In this document: one piece after another, positions 12,689 to 25,365 of the stretch
How the letters are laid out: each line of letters begins with the position of its first letter
How positions within the stretch are numbered: position 1 is the first letter of the stretch
Notes under the pieces: model-generated
What the model was told of the DNA's origin: nothing
Databases searched by the model: none
What the model saw: the letters and a program-made list of their open reading frames with translations, nothing else
Made by a program: the position numbers and the translations under genes
Assembly: GCF_900660745.1 (NCBI RefSeq)
Contig: NZ_LR215048.1
Coordinates: 1-64,000, forward strand
DNA length: 64,000 nt
Direction of reading: 5' to 3'
From: Haploplasma axanthum
GTDB lineage: Bacteria > Bacillota_I > Bacilli_A > Acholeplasmatales > Acholeplasmataceae

Positions 12689-14854
12689 TTATTCTTTTAT
12701 CATTGTTAAGCCAACTTTTCCACGTTCTTTATCAATATTAAGAACATAGACTTTAATGATGTCTCCGACATTTAAAACATCACTTGGATGTTTAACAAAT
12801 GATTTAGAAATTTTTGAAATATGGACAAGTCCATCTTCTTTTAATCCGATATCAACAAAGGCACCAAAATCAACAACGTTTCTTACAGTTCCTTCTAATT
12901 CCATACCTTCATTTAAGTCATCAATATTAAGAACATCAGATTTCAAAATTGGTTGACTAAATTCATCACGTGGATCTCTCATTGGTGCAATAAATGCATC
13001 TAAAATATCATCAAGTGTATATTTATCAACTTTTAGTTCTTTCATTAATTCTTCACGACTAATTGAATCAATTATTTCTTTAACTTCTGGTTTACCAAAG
13101 ATTGCTCCATTAATATTAAGTTTTTTCATAATTGTTTTAGCAATATTATATGATTCAGGGTGAACAGCCGTTCTATCTAAATACTCGTTGCTATCTGGAA
13201 TTCTTAAGAATCCTATAGCTTGTTCAAATGTTTTTGCTCCAAAAGATGGAACATCTTTCAATTGTGAACGATCACCAAATTTACCAATTTTATCACGATA
13301 CTTGACAATATTATTAGCACTAGTCTTATTAAGACCCGATACATACATTAATAATGCTTTTGATGCTGTATTAACATTTACACCAACTTGGTTTACTGCT
13401 TGAGTAACAACAAAGTTTAATGACTCATTTAGTTTTTTAGGCGTAACATCGTGTTGATATTGACCAACACCAATTGATTTAGGATCTATTTTAACAAGTT
13501 CACTTAATGGATCTTGAAGACGTCTAGCAATTGATGCCGCACTTCTTTCTTCAACATTTAAATCTGGAAATTCTTCTCTTGCTAAATCTGATGCTGAATA
13601 AACTGAAGCTCCAGCTTCATTAACAATTACATACTTAACGTTTAATTTAGTTGATTTAATTAAATCAGCAACAAACTTTTCTGTTTCTCTTGAAGCCGTT
13701 CCATTACCAATCGCAATTATATCAACTTTATATTTATTAATTAATTTAATAAGTGTTGCTTGTGAATCAGCAACTTGTTTTTCAGAGATTTGTGCACCTA
13801 TTGATTTCTCATGAGGATAAATCACTCCTCTATCAAGTGGCTGACCTTGTGGATTTACAACTGTTAATTTACATCCTGTTCTAAATGCAGGGTCAATCCC
13901 AAGTACTGTCATTCCCTTCATTGGTGGTTGTAATAATAGTTTTTGTAAATTAATTGAGAAAATATCGATTGCTTGTTCTTCAGCTTTTTCAGTTAATTCA
14001 GCTCTTATTTCTCTTTCTAAACTTGGGAAAATTAATCGTTTATATCCATCAGCAATTGCTTCTTTAATATGTGGAGTTGCAGTAGAACTTTGGTCTTTAA
14101 TAAACTTATAATTCAAATAATTAACAAGTTTTTCATCATCAATTGTAATTTTAACTTGTAAAACTTTTTCTTTTTCACCACGATTAACTGCTAAAATTCG
14201 ATGTGGTGGCATTTTAATCACTGGTTCTTTATGTTCGTAATATATTCCATATGTTTTTTTAGGATCATCAGCATTCTTTTTAACTGATGTTTCAATTAAA
14301 CCATCATTAAATAAAGTCAAACGAAGACTTTTACGATACTCAGCATTATCACTAACAATTTCCGCAATAATATCTTTAGCACCTGAAATTGCAGCATCTG
14401 CACTTTCAACTGCATCAGTTATATACTTTTTAGCTTCATCTGAAACACTTGTCTTTGGATATGTAAGCATCCACTTAGCCAGTGGTTCTAAACCTTTAGC
14501 AATTGCATCTGTAGCACGAGTTTTTTTCTTTTCCTTATAAGGGCGATATAAATCTTCAACTTCAATTAGTTTAGTTGCTTTTAAGATTTCTTGTTTTAAC
14601 TCTTCAGTTAACATACCACGCTCATCAATAAGTCTAATAACATCTTCTTTTCTTTGTAAAAGATTTTTAGCGTAGTTCCATGATTGAAATATTTCATTTA
14701 TTTCTTCTTCATCTAATCCACCAGTTGCTTCTTTACGGTAACGAGCAATAAATGGAATAGTATTTCCTTCATTAAGTAAATCAAGGACAGTTAAGATTTG
14801 CTTGTCACTTGCTTTTACTTTTTGTTTCACTTCTAATAACACTTGATTATCCAT
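12689..14854 (-). CDS. tex: Tex-family RNA-binding transcription accessory protein
   Basis: 721 aa, full length for Tex. The N-terminal helical Tex domain contains PFIARYRKEATGGLDE. The YqgF/RNase H-like domain starts at GIDPAFRTGCKLTVV, the helix-hairpin-helix part reads VGVNVNTASKALLMYVSG, and a C-terminal S1 domain (GTVRNVVDFGAFVDIGLKED) covers about residues 648-718. Tex binds nucleic acids and affects transcription and decay of transcripts. It has a strong ribosome-binding site (AGGAGGGA) and no terminator before the tRNA promoter downstream. Confidence 0.95.
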   Translation of the reverse strand: MDNQVLLEVKQKVKASDKQILTVLDLLNEGNTIPFIARYRKEATGGLDEEEINEIFQSWNYAKNLLQRKEDVIRLIDERGMLTEELKQEILKATKLIEVEDLYRPYKEKKKTRATDAIAKGLEPLAKWMLTYPKTSVSDEAKKYITDAVESADAAISGAKDIIAEIVSDNAEYRKSLRLTLFNDGLIETSVKKNADDPKKTYGIYYEHKEPVIKMPPHRILAVNRGEKEKVLQVKITIDDEKLVNYLNYKFIKDQSSTATPHIKEAIADGYKRLIFPSLEREIRAELTEKAEEQAIDIFSINLQKLLLQPPMKGMTVLGIDPAFRTGCKLTVVNPQGQPLDRGVIYPHEKSIGAQISEKQVADSQATLIKLINKYKVDIIAIGNGTASRETEKFVADLIKSTKLNVKYVIVNEAGASVYSASDLAREEFPDLNVEERSAASIARRLQDPLSELVKIDPKSIGVGQYQHDVTPKKLNESLNFVVTQAVNQVGVNVNTASKALLMYVSGLNKTSANNIVKYRDKIGKFGDRSQLKDVPSFGAKTFEQAIGFLRIPDSNEYLDRTAVHPESYNIAKTIMKKLNINGAIFGKPEVKEIIDSISREELMKELKVDKYTLDDILDAFIAPMRDPRDEFSQPILKSDVLNIDDLNEGMELEGTVRNVVDFGAFVDIGLKEDGLVHISKISKSFVKHPSDVLNVGDIIKVYVLNIDKERGKVGLTMIKE

Positions 14855-14878
14855 AAAAAATCCCTCCTAATAAACACA

Positions 14879-14895
14879 AAAGGGCAATGCCCTTT
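14879..14895 (-). terminator. Hairpin between the 230-aa membrane protein gene and tex
   Basis: AAAGGGC-AAT-GCCCTTT, a short strong stem between the two genes. The T run after it is weak, so it may be an attenuator rather than a full stop. Confidence 0.45.
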
Positions 14896-14900
14896 CAATT

Positions 14901-15593
14901 TTACGCTTCTGTTTTTGTTTCAAAATCCTTTAATATTTCGATTATTTTAGTATCTTCTCTATTAAGTTTAAATGGGTTAACATCATTTTTCTTATCTTCT
15001 AAATTAAATGTAATAATAAATGTTTGATATACTAAAACATCATTACCTTTTTTATCTTTTTCTGTTCTATTTAATGTTGCAGAAATATCATTACCATCTT
15101 TTAGTAAATCAGCACTTTTTGATAAATAATCTTTAAAAGTTTGACTTGCAGTTTCTCCCTCTTTTGGAGCAACTTGATCAGCTTCTAGATTAACAAAGAA
15201 TATTGGTGATTTTTCTTCAATATTTGAAATTAAATCTAACGTTTCTTTTGAGATATTCTTTTCTAGACTAGCATAATAAAAATAGAAAAAGATATTTGTT
15301 TCATCTGTAGTTTCTTTAAGAATATCATTCACCTTTTTATTAGCAAGTATAACATCATCTTGATATTCCCCGGCTTCAATAAGTTTGAATTCTTCTAATG
15401 TAACTGAAACTTTATCTTCAAAAATACTTGGTTTTTCTTTATTTTTCTTAACCAATTCAACTATTACTAATGTTACTACTACAACTAAAGCAACCATTAC
15501 AGCAATTAATGAAATTTTTATAATCGCGGCCAGTGTTGGATTTATTGTATCTCCACTTCTAACCTTTGGTGCTCTTGCATTATTATCTGACAT
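14901..15593 (-). CDS. Single-pass membrane protein of unknown function
   Basis: 230 aa. A short basic cytoplasmic N-terminus (RAPKVRSG) is followed by one membrane helix (about 24-48, IKISLIAVMVALVVVVTLVI) and an extracytoplasmic alpha/beta domain with no recognised motif. The FFYFYYASLEKN segment and an acidic lysine-rich end suggest a thioredoxin-like or small binding fold, but this is an impression. It stands alone between acpS and tex. Confidence 0.7.
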   Translation of the reverse strand: MSDNNARAPKVRSGDTINPTLAAIIKISLIAVMVALVVVVTLVIVELVKKNKEKPSIFEDKVSVTLEEFKLIEAGEYQDDVILANKKVNDILKETTDETNIFFYFYYASLEKNISKETLDLISNIEEKSPIFFVNLEADQVAPKEGETASQTFKDYLSKSADLLKDGNDISATLNRTEKDKKGNDVLVYQTFIITFNLEDKKNDVNPFKLNREDTKIIEILKDFETKTEA

Positions 15594-15674
15594 TTCATTT
15601 CACTTCCTTATCATTAAAATTATACTTAATATTGCTTAAAAATACAAGTATAAGTGGAATAATCACTTAATATT

Positions 15675-16028
15675 CTATTTTTCAATTACGATATATGCTA
15701 GAGCATATTCATCAGTGTGTGTCATCGTTAAATGAATTATTCCATCAATTCCTTTATAGTTTGTTTCAACGTATGTTGAGCCATCTTTCTCATTTAAAAC
15801 TGCAAAGTCATGGTAGTCTAAGTTTTTATTATATTTTCTTAGTGCTTTAAAGATTGCTTCTTTCGCAGCATACCTACCAGCAATAAACATTGCTTGTCCT
15901 TCAGTTGATGGGATATTATCACATAATTTTTTTTCTTTTTCATTTAAAATTAAATCACGGTAATGATCTAATCCACCTTCAAAAACTTCTTTTAATTGTA
16001 CTAAATCAATTCCAATTCCAACAATCAT
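15675..16028 (-). CDS. acpS: Holo-[acyl-carrier-protein] synthase
   Basis: 117 aa, the usual length. The metal-binding start GIGIDLVQLKE and the catalytic FIAGRYAAKEAIFKAL are present. AcpS moves phosphopantetheine from CoA to the serine of acyl carrier protein. Its ATG overlaps the whiA stop, so the two are coupled. Confidence 0.94.
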   Translation of the reverse strand: MIVGIGIDLVQLKEVFEGGLDHYRDLILNEKEKKLCDNIPSTEGQAMFIAGRYAAKEAIFKALRKYNKNLDYHDFAVLNEKDGSTYVETNYKGIDGIIHLTMTHTDEYALAYIVIEK

Positions 16029-16963
16029 TTTTTTCTTCCCTCTCTTATTCCATCTGCAATTTTTTTAATCTTTCCAAATCGATGATTAAGTCCTGATTTA
16101 CTAATTGTTTCACCATATTCTTTTTCAAATATTTCTGTTAGTTCTCTTAAATTAGCTTCAGGATATTTTTTTCTTAAGTCGATTGCTTGTGTTGTTTTTA
16201 AATCTAGCTCTCCCCCGATATAATATTTATTTATTAATTTTATATCATTTAGTTGTTCTTGAGATGCTATAACAGATTTTTTTTCATTAGCAATTTCACA
16301 ATTCATTATTCGATTAATTGAATTATTAAAGTCCCTTTTAATTCTGCTATCTTCAAATTTAAAAACTGCATTTGTAGCACCTAAAAGTTGAATAAAGTCA
16401 CTGATTGATTCTGCATCTTTTAAATATGCAATGTAACCATTTCTTCTTTTAGTAATTCTCGCATTTAAATTAAAATCATTCATTAACCATTGAATAAAAA
16501 TAATTTCTTCTTTTTTATTTGAGAAAATTTCTAAATGATATTCAGCAGTCTTTGGATCATTAATAGAACCTGTAACTAGAAACGCTCCTCTTAAAAATGC
16601 TTTTTTCTCTTCTTTTGTATTTGTAATCATTCTTGCATTTTCAATTGGATCTTCTAAATAACCATGTTCTAAAATAATTTTATCAATTTGAGTAGTTAAT
16701 CGCAAGATAATAAGCGGTTTTTTAGTAAACATTTGTTGATCTTTTTTTAATAAAATCGTTTCAGACTGATAAAGTGTTTTAGTAAGCAACAAAAACCGTT
16801 TTGTAACGGTTGGATTTTTCGTAAGAAAATCAATCATTTTTTGACTGTTTTCAATATGAAATTCACATCCCAAATTTAAGAAGGCTGAAAACTCAGCTAA
16901 CATCTCAGTGTGACTTATCGGGATAGTAATAAGTTCGTTTTTAACGGTTTTTGCAAAAGTCAT
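16025..16963 (-). CDS. whiA: WhiA, LAGLIDADG-fold DNA-binding protein
   Basis: 312 aa. The N-terminal LAGLIDADG-like halves include FLRGAFLVTGSINDP and GYIAYLKDAESISDFI. The C-terminal helix-turn-helix (RKKYPEANLRELTEIF, then GLNHRFGKIKKIA) completes the WhiA architecture. In Firmicutes WhiA affects chromosome segregation and division, not sporulation. It sits in the conserved neighbourhood with trxB, a phosphatase and lgt. The usual partners rapZ and yvcK are absent here. Confidence 0.92.
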   Translation of the reverse strand: MTFAKTVKNELITIPISHTEMLAEFSAFLNLGCEFHIENSQKMIDFLTKNPTVTKRFLLLTKTLYQSETILLKKDQQMFTKKPLIILRLTTQIDKIILEHGYLEDPIENARMITNTKEEKKAFLRGAFLVTGSINDPKTAEYHLEIFSNKKEEIIFIQWLMNDFNLNARITKRRNGYIAYLKDAESISDFIQLLGATNAVFKFEDSRIKRDFNNSINRIMNCEIANEKKSVIASQEQLNDIKLINKYYIGGELDLKTTQAIDLRKKYPEANLRELTEIFEKEYGETISKSGLNHRFGKIKKIADGIREGRKK

Positions 16964-16964
16964 T

Positions 16965-17882
16965 TTAATTTAGGGTTTCTAGATATTTTAAAGCATTTTG
17001 AACAGCAATTGCTCCATCAGATGTAGCTGTAACAACTTGTCTAATTTGTTTAACATTTGAATCACCAGCACCATAAACACCAGCAACCTTAGTTTCCATT
17101 TTTTCATTTGCTTCAATATATCCGAATTTATTTGTAATTCCTAATTTTGATACGAATGTCGTAACCGGAATTAATCCAATATACTCAAATGCACCATCAG
17201 CATTAATTACTTCTTTTTCACCTTTAGAATTTGTGATTTCAACACCTAGCATTTCACCACTATTTCCTAAAACAAATTTATTGACTTTCGAACTAAATCT
17301 AAAATCAACATTAGCTTTTGAAGTTAATATATCTTGAGCTTTTTTATCAGCTGTTAAATGTGGCATATCTTGAATCACTGTTACTTTCGTTGCAAGTGTT
17401 GCTAAATATGATGCTTCTTCAACAGCACTATTTCCACCACCAACAACAATAACTTCTTTATTCTTATACATCGGACCATCACAAATAGCACACCAACTTA
17501 TTCCACGACTTGCAAGCATATCTTCATTTTCAACACCTAAACGTCTTGGAACTGTTCCTGATGCAATTATAACAACTTTTGTTTCATAAGTAGCATCCGG
17601 AGTAACAACTTTTTTAACTTTACCTTCATCTATTACTTCAAGTACTTCTTCGTACTTAATTTCAACACTTAATGATTCTGTATGCTTTAACATATGAGTA
17701 GCTAATTCATACCCACTCATTTTTTGATAACCGGTATAATTTTCAATTTCTGCTGTATTGATAATTTGGCCACCTGGTGCATATTTTTCAAATATAGCTA
17801 CATTCAAATTTGCTCTTTTAGCATATATTCCTGCTGTCATCCCTGCTGGACCAGCACCAATAATTAGAACATCATATAACAT
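16965..17882 (-). CDS. trxB: Thioredoxin reductase
   Basis: 305 aa from MLYDVLIIGAGPAG, whose ATG has GAGGTAG at proper spacing; an in-frame ATG 18 bases upstream is less likely. FAD-binding GAGPAG at 9-14, redox pair C131-A-I-C134 (WCAICDGP), NADPH-binding VGGGNSAVEEA, and the C-terminal FAD contact GVYGAGDSN are all present. It reduces thioredoxin with NADPH. Confidence 0.95.
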   Translation of the reverse strand: MLYDVLIIGAGPAGMTAGIYAKRANLNVAIFEKYAPGGQIINTAEIENYTGYQKMSGYELATHMLKHTESLSVEIKYEEVLEVIDEGKVKKVVTPDATYETKVVIIASGTVPRRLGVENEDMLASRGISWCAICDGPMYKNKEVIVVGGGNSAVEEASYLATLATKVTVIQDMPHLTADKKAQDILTSKANVDFRFSSKVNKFVLGNSGEMLGVEITNSKGEKEVINADGAFEYIGLIPVTTFVSKLGITNKFGYIEANEKMETKVAGVYGAGDSNVKQIRQVVTATSDGAIAVQNALKYLETLN

Positions 17883-17899
17883 TTTATCTACCTCTTCCA

Positions 17900-18535
17900 T
17901 TAAAATATTTCTTTTATGTTATTTAAGTTATTAAATACATAATCAGGTTTTTCATTCATTGCTTCTTTTAATCGATATGTAAAACCTACTAAACCAGTTT
18001 TCATATAAGCATTTTTACCTGCTTTGATGTCATTTTCATGATCACCAATGTAAATAGCATTTTTTGCTGGCTTGTTTAGTTTTTCTAATGCATATAATAA
18101 CGGCTCAGGATTTGGTTTGTGAAGAACTGTATCATTAGATGTAACTATAACATCAAACAAATCTTCTAAACCTACATGACTTAAATTCTCATGGACAGTT
18201 TCAAAACTTTTTGATGTAACAATTCCAACACAATATCCCTTGCTACGTAAGTATTGTATAACACTTTTAGCATTTTCATAAGCATTAAGCATTTTTAAAG
18301 ATAATTCATTAGTATAAGTCTTAAATGTATCAACTAATGAATTATAATGCTCTTCATTTTTAGCATGTCTTTCAAAGGCTTTTATTAGTGTAAATCCTAA
18401 TATTTCTGTTTTTTCATCTTCGGTAATAATATGATTTGGATTATGAACCCTTAGTGCTTCAACATATCCTTCCATAATAATTTCAGGACTATTAATTAGT
18501 GTTCCATCCAAATCAAATAAAAACGTATCAATCAT
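17900..18535 (-). CDS. HAD-family phosphatase (PpaX/phosphoglycolate phosphatase type)
   Basis: 211 aa. HAD motif I FLFDLDGTLINSPE, motif II TSKSFETV, motif III region KPNPEPLLYAL and motif IV YIGDHENDIKAGKNA, with a helical cap between I and II. Next to lgt this is commonly pyrophosphatase PpaX, but hprK, its usual partner, is not visible, so the substrate (pyrophosphate or phosphoglycolate) is undecided. Start and stop overlap neighbouring genes, suggesting one operon with lgt and trxB. Confidence 0.85.
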   Translation of the reverse strand: MIDTFLFDLDGTLINSPEIIMEGYVEALRVHNPNHIITEDEKTEILGFTLIKAFERHAKNEEHYNSLVDTFKTYTNELSLKMLNAYENAKSVIQYLRSKGYCVGIVTSKSFETVHENLSHVGLEDLFDVIVTSNDTVLHKPNPEPLLYALEKLNKPAKNAIYIGDHENDIKAGKNAYMKTGLVGFTYRLKEAMNEKPDYVFNNLNNIKEIF

Positions 18536-19524
18536 TAATTTCTTCCTTTAAAAGAGTTTATATCATAATCTGTTACTTCAACATAATATTTTTCTTCTTT
18601 ATTAAATACTCTCTTTAAAATTAAGAATAAAACTCCACCACCAACAAATAAAACATATGACAATAAGATATTAACTGGAACTCCTAATATTTCTTTTAAT
18701 TGGTCAGTTCTGAATGGTTCAACAAGTGCTCCACGACCAAATCCATACCAAATTAAGTATAATCCAATCATATCTCCAACTTTTAAGAATTTCATTCTTC
18801 TTATTACAAAAAGAATTGTTAACCCTAATAAATTCCACATACTTTCATAAAGAAATGTTGGTTGATATATGCTTCCAGATCCTACTAAATTGCTTGAATA
18901 ACTACTAAACTGCATTTGATATTTCACAAAACCTGGTAGTACATTAAATAAAAACTTACTATCAGTAACTCCACCATGTGCTTCTGCATTCATAAAGTTA
19001 CCCCAACGACCAGTAATTTGTCCCATTAATAAGCCTAAAGCTAAAATATCAGCCAAGACCATAACATTAATTTTCTTATATCTTGAGAAGATTATGATAC
19101 CGATTGTTGCAACAATAATACCTCCATGGATTGCTAGTCCACCCTCCCAAATAGCAATAACATCAATAAATGATTCAGGTTTCCCTGCTGGATCAAAGAG
19201 TACATAATAAAGTCTCGCACCTATAATTGCTAATGGAACAATTATTAATAATCCGTCAAATAAATCATTTGTGTTTAAATCAATTCTTTTAAACTCATAA
19301 TATGCCATCGTTGCAGCAAGAATTATTCCTGAAATAATAAAGATTGCATACCATTGAATGCTGAAATTTCCAATTTGAATCGCCGTTGGATTAAATGCTC
19401 TTTGATTTGCTACTGCACTCTTGTATTGTGGTAAAACAGCAATCATCACCAATAATAATATAATACCTATAAATCCAAAATATATTGATAAGTCTAACTT
19501 ATTCTTTTTTATCCAATTCTTCAT
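18535..19524 (-). CDS. lgt: Prolipoprotein diacylglyceryl transferase
   Basis: 329 aa, seven or eight membrane helices. The Lgt signature GRWGNFMNAEAHGG is in the centre and the H-containing IWEGGLAIHGG segment precedes it. Lgt attaches diacylglycerol to the cysteine of prolipoproteins. There is an N-terminal extension with an additional helix (LSIYFGFIGIILLLVMIAV) relative to many Lgt proteins. Confidence 0.93.
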   Translation of the reverse strand: MKNWIKKNKLDLSIYFGFIGIILLLVMIAVLPQYKSAVANQRAFNPTAIQIGNFSIQWYAIFIISGIILAATMAYYEFKRIDLNTNDLFDGLLIIVPLAIIGARLYYVLFDPAGKPESFIDVIAIWEGGLAIHGGIIVATIGIIIFSRYKKINVMVLADILALGLLMGQITGRWGNFMNAEAHGGVTDSKFLFNVLPGFVKYQMQFSSYSSNLVGSGSIYQPTFLYESMWNLLGLTILFVIRRMKFLKVGDMIGLYLIWYGFGRGALVEPFRTDQLKEILGVPVNILLSYVLFVGGGVLFLILKRVFNKEEKYYVEVTDYDINSFKGRN

Positions 19525-19542
19525 GTTTTTATTCTCCTTTAA

Positions 19543-19992
19543 TCATCGTTTTTTCATTATATAACGTTGATATATAATAATTAACATTGTTCTTAATAGT
19601 AAAAAAGAACAAGTGAAAATCAAAATACTTAATATCTTACTACCAGTAAAACTAATTTCTTCTTTAAACAATAAACTAGTTACATAAAAAATCAATATTT
19701 GTAATCCAAGAAAAACTGTTGCAAAACTTTTTAAAACTATTAAAATAAAATATCGTAAGATAAATATTTTAGTTAATACTTCTATTAATGTTGAAATTAC
19801 AATAAATAGAATAAAGCCAACAATTTCAAATTTAATCAATGGATACTTAGAAATTTCAAATAAACCAGTTATTGTTACTGCTGTTATTAGATTTAAGGTT
19901 AATACAATTAATAAATGTATACCTAAATTAGGGTGTAAAAAGAATGCAAATTTTGCTCTAAATGAATTATAAAAATCATTTTTATTATTCAA
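19543..19992 (-). CDS. Polytopic membrane protein of unknown function
   Basis: 149 aa with four predicted membrane helices (e.g. LLIVLTLNLITAVTITGLF and LKSFATVFLGLQILIFYV) and basic ends. In Bacillus the gap between uvrA and lgt holds yvl genes including a holin-like protein of similar size, so it may be a distant YvlD relative. That rests on position only. Its start overlaps the uvrA end. Confidence 0.6.
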   Translation of the reverse strand: MNNKNDFYNSFRAKFAFFLHPNLGIHLLIVLTLNLITAVTITGLFEISKYPLIKFEIVGFILFIVISTLIEVLTKIFILRYFILIVLKSFATVFLGLQILIFYVTSLLFKEEISFTGSKILSILIFTCSFLLLRTMLIIIYQRYIMKKR

Positions 19993-22815
19993 GCTTATCA
20001 GCCCCTTTTAAAACTTTTTTTAAATATTTACCTGTATAACTTACTTCACTCTTTGCAATCTCTTCTGGTGTTCCTATAGATACTATATATCCACCCGCTT
20101 CTCCACCTTCAAGACCTAAGTCAATAATGTAATCTCCACTCTTAATAACATCTAAATTATGTTCAATGATTACCATCGTTGCACCTTCGTCAACAATTTT
20201 ATTAAATACTTTAAGCAATTTCTTAACATCATCAGTATGAAGTCCCGTAGTTGGTTCATCTAGTATATAGATTGTCTTATCTGTGATTTTCTTATAGAGT
20301 TCGCTTGCTAATTTAACTCTTTGTGCTTCACCACCAGATAATGATGGTGCTGGTTGACCAAGTTTTATATAGTCAAGTCCCACATCAACTAAAACATTTA
20401 ACTTATGACTAATCTTAGGATGATTTTCAAAAAACTTAGCTGCTTCTAAAACTGACATATCTAGAACATCTGCAATACTTGCTCCACGATATTTAATTTG
20501 AAGTGTTTCATGATTGTATCGTTTTCCATGACAAACTTCACATGGAACGAAAACATCTGGTAAGAAGTGCATTGAAATCTTTTTAACCCCATCACCATTA
20601 CATGCTTCACATCTACCACCACGAAGGTTAAATGAGAATCTTCCTTTTTGATATCCTCTAGCTTTAGCTTCATTTGTATTTGTAAACAAATCTCTAATAT
20701 CATCAAATACACCAGTATATGTTGCTGGATTACTTCTTGGTGTTCTACCAATTGGTGATTGTGATATCTCAACAACTTTTTCAATCATATTATTATCATC
20801 AATTTTATCATGATCACCAGGAACATCTTTATTTTTATAGTACTTTTGTAAAAGACCTTTTAAAAGTATTTCATTTACTAAACTTGATTTACCTGAACCA
20901 CTTACTCCAGTTACTACAACCACTTCTCCTAACGGAAAATCAACATCAATATTTTTAAGGTTATTAGCTCTTGCTCCTCTAACTTTAATAAAGTTTCCTG
21001 TTCCTTTTCTTCTTTGTTCAGGAACTTCAATATTTAGCTCCCCAGTTAAGTATTTACCAGTTAAACTATTTTTATCTTTCATAACTTCTTCTGGTGTTCC
21101 AGCTGATACTACATGTCCACCTTCAAGACCAGCTCTAGGTCCTATATCTATTAAGTAATCAGCAGCAAGCATTGTATCATGATCATGTTCAACAACAATT
21201 AATGAGTTTCCTAAATCTCGCATTTTCTTTAATGTATCTATTAAACGATCATTATCTTTTTGATGCAATCCGATTGATGGTTCATCAAGAACATACATAA
21301 CACCTGTTAATTTTGATCCTATTTGAGTAGCAAGTCTAATTCTTTGTGCCTCACCACCAGACAATGTACTTGCAGTTCTTGCAAGTGTTAAATAGTTTAA
21401 ACCCACATCACTTAAAAATGATAATCGACTTTCAATTTCATTAAATGCTAATTTAGCAATTTGTTTTTCTTCATTGTTTAATTCTAAACTTTTTAAGAAA
21501 TCAAGCATTTTTTCAATTGATAATAGTGTCATTTCATAAATGTTTTTTCCACCAATTTTAACTGATAATGCACCTTCATTTAATCTTGCACCATGACATT
21601 TATAACAAACTGATTCTGTCATAAATGATTCAATCCAGGTTCTAATCCACTCTGATGTTGTCTCTAAATATCTTCGCTCTAAATTAACAATAATTCCTTC
21701 ATAATAAGCTTTTTTCATATGAAGTCTTCCACTTGAAGATTTCATATTAAACTCTAATTTTTCTTTTGAACCATAAAGAACAATATTTAATTTATCTTTA
21801 GGAATGTTTCTAATTTCAGTATCCATATCAATATCGTAATGATTACATAGTGTTTCTAATTCTAAAATATTTAAAGAATCTTCATCATTATTTTTATATG
21901 GTAAAATCCCACCATCTCTTAATGATTTATTATAATCAACAACTAAATCTTGAGATATCTTCATATTAATTCCTAATCCTCTACATACCGGACATGCTCC
22001 AAGAGGCGTATTAAATGAGAATAAACGTGGTTCTAAATCAGGAATTGTAAAATCAGTATCACAAACGTAATTTTGATTCATTGTTATAAAGTCAGTATCA
22101 TTTACCCATACTTTTGTTTTTCCGTTTGCAAGTTTAGATGCAAGTTCTAAAGAATCATAGACCCTACTTCTTATACCATCTTTAACTACTAATCTATCGA
22201 TGATTAAATATAATTGGTGTTTTTCTTTATTTGAAATCTTTGGTCTTTCTTCTAATAAGTAAACTTTACCATCTAAATAAAATCTAGCATATCCACTTCT
22301 TTGCCATTCATCAAAAAGTTTGTCATATTCAGCTTTTGTATTTTCAACAATTGGAGCCATGATATAAATTTTACTACCTTCTTCAAGTTCTAAAACTTTT
22401 TTAGTCATAGCCTCTATTGAATACTTAACAACTGGTTCATCTGAACCTGGGCAATATGGTCTTCCTATTCTTGCATAAATAAGTCTTAAATAATCATATA
22501 TTTCTGTAACAGTTCCTACAGTTGATCTTGGATTATTTGAAGTTGTTTTTTGATCAATACTTATTGAAGGACTTAATCCATCAATTGAATCCACATCTGG
22601 TTTTTCAAAGTTTCCTAAGAACTGTCTAGCGTATGCATTAAGTGATTCCATATATCGTCTTTGGCCTTCTTGATATAACGTATCAAATGCTAAAGATGTT
22701 TTTCCTGAACCTGATACACCAGTCATAACAACAAGTTTATTTTTAGGAATTTCTATACTTATATTTTTTAAATTGTTTTCTCTTGCTCCAACAACCTTAA
22801 TTACATCTCTCTCCA

Positions 22816-22816
<1 letters not shown>
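19985..22816 (-). CDS. uvrA: Excinuclease ABC subunit A
   Basis: 943 aa, full length. First ATPase half with GVSGSGKTSLAFDTLYQEG, ABC signature LSGGEAQRIRLA and LDEPSIGLH. Second half with VSGSGKSSLVNEILLKGL, LSGGEAQRVKLA and LDEPTTGLH. Zinc-binding CPVCRGLG, CYKCHGARL and CEACNGDG...CEVCHGKRY are present. UvrA recognises bulky DNA damage and loads UvrB. It overlaps ligA by one base (both transcribed leftwards), a compact repair operon. uvrB is not in the window. Confidence 0.97.
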
Positions 22817-25307
<2,491 letters not shown>

Positions 25308-25329
25308 AATCTGGCTCCTTAATTTACAA

Positions 25330-25360
25330 AATAGGAGTAAGTTTTAAGCTTACCCCTATT
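25330..25360 (-). terminator. Terminator of the ABC exporter operon
   Basis: Near-perfect stem AATAGGAGTAAG / CTTACCCCTATT directly after the second exporter gene, which is transcribed leftwards. Confidence 0.65.
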
Positions 25361-25365
25361 ATTTT